Source of the DNA: Piper betle
Taxonomy: Eukaryota; Streptophyta; Magnoliopsida; Piperales; Piperaceae
DNA length: 64,000 bases
Assembly: GCA_033002965.1 (NCBI GenBank)
Contig: JAURVB010000798.1
Location: 1 to 64,000 of the forward strand
Direction of reading: 5' to 3'
A model generated the notes under the pieces. That model was not told the origin of the DNA, ran no database searches, and saw only the letters and a list, made by a program, of their open reading frames with translations. Positions 61,608-64,000 of the stretch are shown here, piece by piece. The translations under genes and the position numbers were made by a program. Position 1 is the stretch's first letter. The number at the start of each line of letters is the position of its first letter.

Positions 61608-62623
61608 ATGATGATGATCTCCCACGAACGAGAAACGCCGTAGTCGTCGCCGGCTGTGAAGAAGCACCACCCGACGGCGGCGAGAAAGCACCTTCCTCCC
61701 CCGCCGAAATCCCAGCGCCTCGACAACTTCACCCTGCCCGTCCTCAAGTGGGGCGGCACCCGCACCTTCCTCTCCAACAGGCCCGACCCTGACGACTTCA
61801 CCCTCAGATCCTTTCCCACTCGATGCCCTTCCACCGACCTCCGCCGCCCACCCCCTCGCCGGCAGAGTTCGACGTGTCGCCGCCGGCCTCCGACGACCCC
61901 GCCGTACGCGAAATCGAGGCCATCCGGGAGAAGCTGCTCGCCCTCCGCTCGTCAGCGAGCAAGCTGGATTTCCGGGTGCCCGTGGAACCACCCGCCGCCG
62001 CCGGCGACCGTGCGGCCTCCGTCGGTGGCGGCGAGGAGCCGTCGTCCGCGGCCGGGCGGGGAGTCTCCGGGAAAGGAGGGCCGGCGTCCGGCCACCGGAC
62101 GACTCCGGCCGTCGGAACTCTCCGCCGCCAGCGCCGGAGAATTCGGCGAAACCGAGCCGGCGTCGGACAGCGGCTGCAGAGCGTGGCGGATGGAGGAGGC
62201 AGTTCATGCTGGCGCTGACGAGGGAGGAGATTGAGGAGGATTTGTTCGTGATCACTGGAACGAGACCTGCCCGGCGGCCGAGGAAGCGGCCCAGAAACAT
62301 ACAAAAGCAATTGGATGTGAGCAAAATCCATCCCCTCTCTTGCTTTTTTATCTCTCTCTATTGGTATTGGTGTTGGATTGAAGGATGCTTGTGTGTTTTC
62401 AGTCGTGTTTTCCAGGCTTGTGGCTGTCGGAGGTGACGCCCGAGAGTTACAAAGTCGCCGACTTTCATGAGTCTCGAAAGGTAACTTCGCTGCTCAGCTT
62501 TCTCTTTCACCCCTTCTTCCACATTGTATCTGTTATTTAGATTATGTTTATTTGATGCATATCTCTGTCGTTGATGCGTTTTTGGTTTTTAACTTTCATC
62601 TATGATATGATGTGCAGAGGTAG
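61608..62623 (+). CDS. DUF1639-family protein, three exons, broken reading frame
   Basis: Plant-specific family of unknown function. Exon 1 ends at 62316, exon 2 is 62403-62480 and exon 3 is 62618-62623 (AGG TAG). All introns are GT-AG. Conserved pieces in order: RLDNFTLPVLKWGGTRTFL (about 61712-61770), REIEAIREKLLALRSSASKL (about 61908-61967), LTREEIEEDLFVITGTRPA with RRPRKRPRNIQKQLD (about 62212-62316), then SCFPGLWLSEVTPESYKVAD across the first junction. They lie in frames 0, 2 and 1, so one base is missing between 61793 and 61826 and another between about 62000 and 62200. The start is unclear: ATGATGATGATC at 61608 is in frame with the first block but meets TAG at 61641. Confidence 0.78.
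61641..61643 (+). other. In-frame TAG near the N-terminus of the DUF1639 gene
   Basis: It separates MMMISHERETP from SSPAVKKHHPTAARK in the same frame. No ATG lies between this stop and the conserved LDNFTLPVLKW block. It is either a nonsense change, the effect of two hidden indels, or a sign that the true start is elsewhere. Confidence 0.6.
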
Positions 62624-63333
62624 GAGGAGGTTGCAGATTTGGAGATTTGCGTTTCAATCTTAACGAGTCCAAGTTGGAGGAGATTGAAGAAAACATACTT
62701 TGTTTTGTGTAAATTAGAATGACAGGTAACTTGGAATGCCAAGTTTTTTTCGGGGTTTTTTCCTCTTAGAGACTCATCAGGTAATTAGTGTAATAGGTCA
62801 CTTTGGCCAACCATTATTTTAGATAACTCAGTGATCCTTTTTATTTCGCGTTTATGACATTTTTTACATCCATCTCAGTTCGTCATTTTAAATTATAATT
62901 ATAGGTTTATATTTATTTACAAAATCAAGCTTTGTGTTCCTCTTTGGCATACCAACGTTCTCAAATTCCAACCCGTAGAAATGGTTAGCTTCAAAATTCG
63001 GAAGATTTACATGAAGAATTTGGTAGGGAAGCGGAGAACCCGAAGGCTGTGGCATCGCCGACAGCAAATCGAGACGATGAGTTTGTCATGTATGAAAAAA
63101 ACAGAACATGGAAGGTTTGGTGTATCTAAAAGTTGTTTTTCTTTTTAATGTTATGTCCATGCCATCGGCCAGGCGATATTTTTTGATTTGGCCACTGCCA
63201 AAATAGGCGGTTCATATGAGACTCCAAATTTCGGGAGTGGATTGTGGTCGAATATTTTTGTGTACCATTTCAATATTAATTTTTTGTCAATTGATTGTCC
63301 CTCGACCGATCTCTTGATCTCTATTAACATCAA
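62624..63333 (+). other. 3' UTR and downstream flank of the DUF1639 gene
   Basis: No further coding match. AT-rich, with no clear repeat. The transcript probably ends within the first few hundred bases. Confidence 0.35.
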
Positions 63334-63792
63334 TCCATTAGGGTGTTAACTGCTTGAGCTCGAATGTGCTCGTTGTCCGGCTTAATTTCATTTGAGCTAA
63401 AGTTCAACCTGATCACGAATACGATCATATATCCGTTCAACTAGACTCAATTCAAAACTTAATAATTTACATTAGGTACAGTAATTTATATAATTTTTAT
63501 ACAGCTATTTATATAAAGTATAAAAATTAATAATTATAATTACATTATAATGATAAATTTACATAATAATATAATGATTTTATTTTCAAATAAACTATTT
63601 GACATAGAAGTCAGTTGAAATTAAACTATTTAAACTTTCATAATTTATATTATTATGATAATAATCTAGTTAGCTCGTGTTTAACTCAAAATCAAACCCT
63701 TTTAAGCATGACTTGAAGTCCAAATAAACAAGCCAAGTGTGACCATGGTTGAACTCGACTCAACTTGCCCAACCCAATAAGCACCCTGGTAT
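63334..63792. mobile_element. hAT-like MITE with AGGGTG..CACCCT ends
   Basis: Left end AGGGTGTTAACTGCTTGAGC (from about 63341) and right end ..CAATAAGCACCCT (to about 63787) are inverted-repeat termini. The interior is AT-rich and non-coding, with 'gctcga/tcgagc'-type words near both ends, as in plant hAT MITEs. An eight-base target duplication was not seen. Confidence 0.5.
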
Positions 63793-63891
63793 GAACAAAG
63801 TAATGAGGGAGATGAGAGAATTGAAATGTGGGGAGGTAGTTATGTTAGTTGGTAAGGGAAGGGGCAAAATAGTAAATGCACAAGTTTGAAT

Positions 63892-63902
63892 GTATATAAA
63901 AG
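63892..63902 (+). promoter_or_regulatory. TATA box of a possible gene beyond the window
   Basis: TATATAAAAGG, followed by a purine-rich then pyrimidine-rich (cttcttctcctttc) leader running to the window end. This arrangement is typical of a plant core promoter and 5' UTR. No start codon was assigned before 64000. Confidence 0.45.
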
Positions 63903-64000
63903 GAGGGAAGAGGGCATATGATGATACTTTTAGAAATCTATGAATTGATCTTGTCTTTGGGAGGAAGCAACTGCTACTTGCTGTTCTTCTTCTCCTTTCA

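Noticed and set aside
61428..62324. A 298-codon open frame on the minus strand, the second longest in the window
   Set aside because: Antisense to the GC-rich DUF1639 exon; Arg/Pro-rich composition with no recognisable domain, while the plus strand holds conserved blocks and splice sites.
1..64000. tRNA, rRNA, CRISPR array or bacterial-type operon
   Set aside because: No cloverleaf, rRNA-like or regularly spaced repeat pattern was recognised; the gene structure is that of a plant nuclear genome.

Overview
The window is nuclear DNA of a flowering plant. Its genes have GT-AG introns and plant-specific protein families, and most of the rest is decayed LTR-retrotransposon DNA with hAT and miniature elements. 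I cannot name the species. The GC-rich exons of the second gene hint at a monocot-like or otherwise GC-biased genome, but that is inference.

Layout. 1-667 is the end of an inverted LTR. About 1043-4940 is a pair of direct repeats that looks like a large non-coding LTR element. 7164-17020 (minus strand) is a complete 16-exon p300/CBP-type histone acetyltransferase gene (HAC family: TAZ1, PHD, HAT, two ZZ, TAZ2), with a leader intron and upstream non-coding exon near 17.9-18.0 kb. About 18.1-61.2 kb is a repeat archipelago. It is dominated by one LTR family about 2.6-3 kb long (TGTAAC at one end, TTTTACA at the other), mostly solo LTRs or fragments in both orientations. hAT remnants, a foldback MITE and a gag-only LTR element lie among or inside them. 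61.6-62.6 kb (plus strand) is a three-exon DUF1639-family gene. The window closes with a small hAT-like inverted-repeat element and a TATA box that may belong to a gene beyond the edge.

How it fits together. The acetyltransferase would acetylate histones as a transcriptional coactivator. The DUF1639 protein has no established biochemical function. Nothing links the two genes functionally.

Main surprises. (1) Both genes are interrupted by single-base deletions. All three in the acetyltransferase lie in short homopolymers and are confirmed independently by exon phase, so they look more like uncorrected assembly errors than decay. (2) The acetyltransferase carries two separate tandemly triplicated protein segments. 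(3) Its leader intron holds about 190-bp tandem repeats and a perfect 32-bp palindrome. (4) At 42.3-59.75 kb there is a three-layer nest of elements with target-site duplications. Its gag-only element carries a degraded PB1-domain fragment, apparently captured from a host gene. I found no defence system, CRISPR array, rRNA or tRNA.
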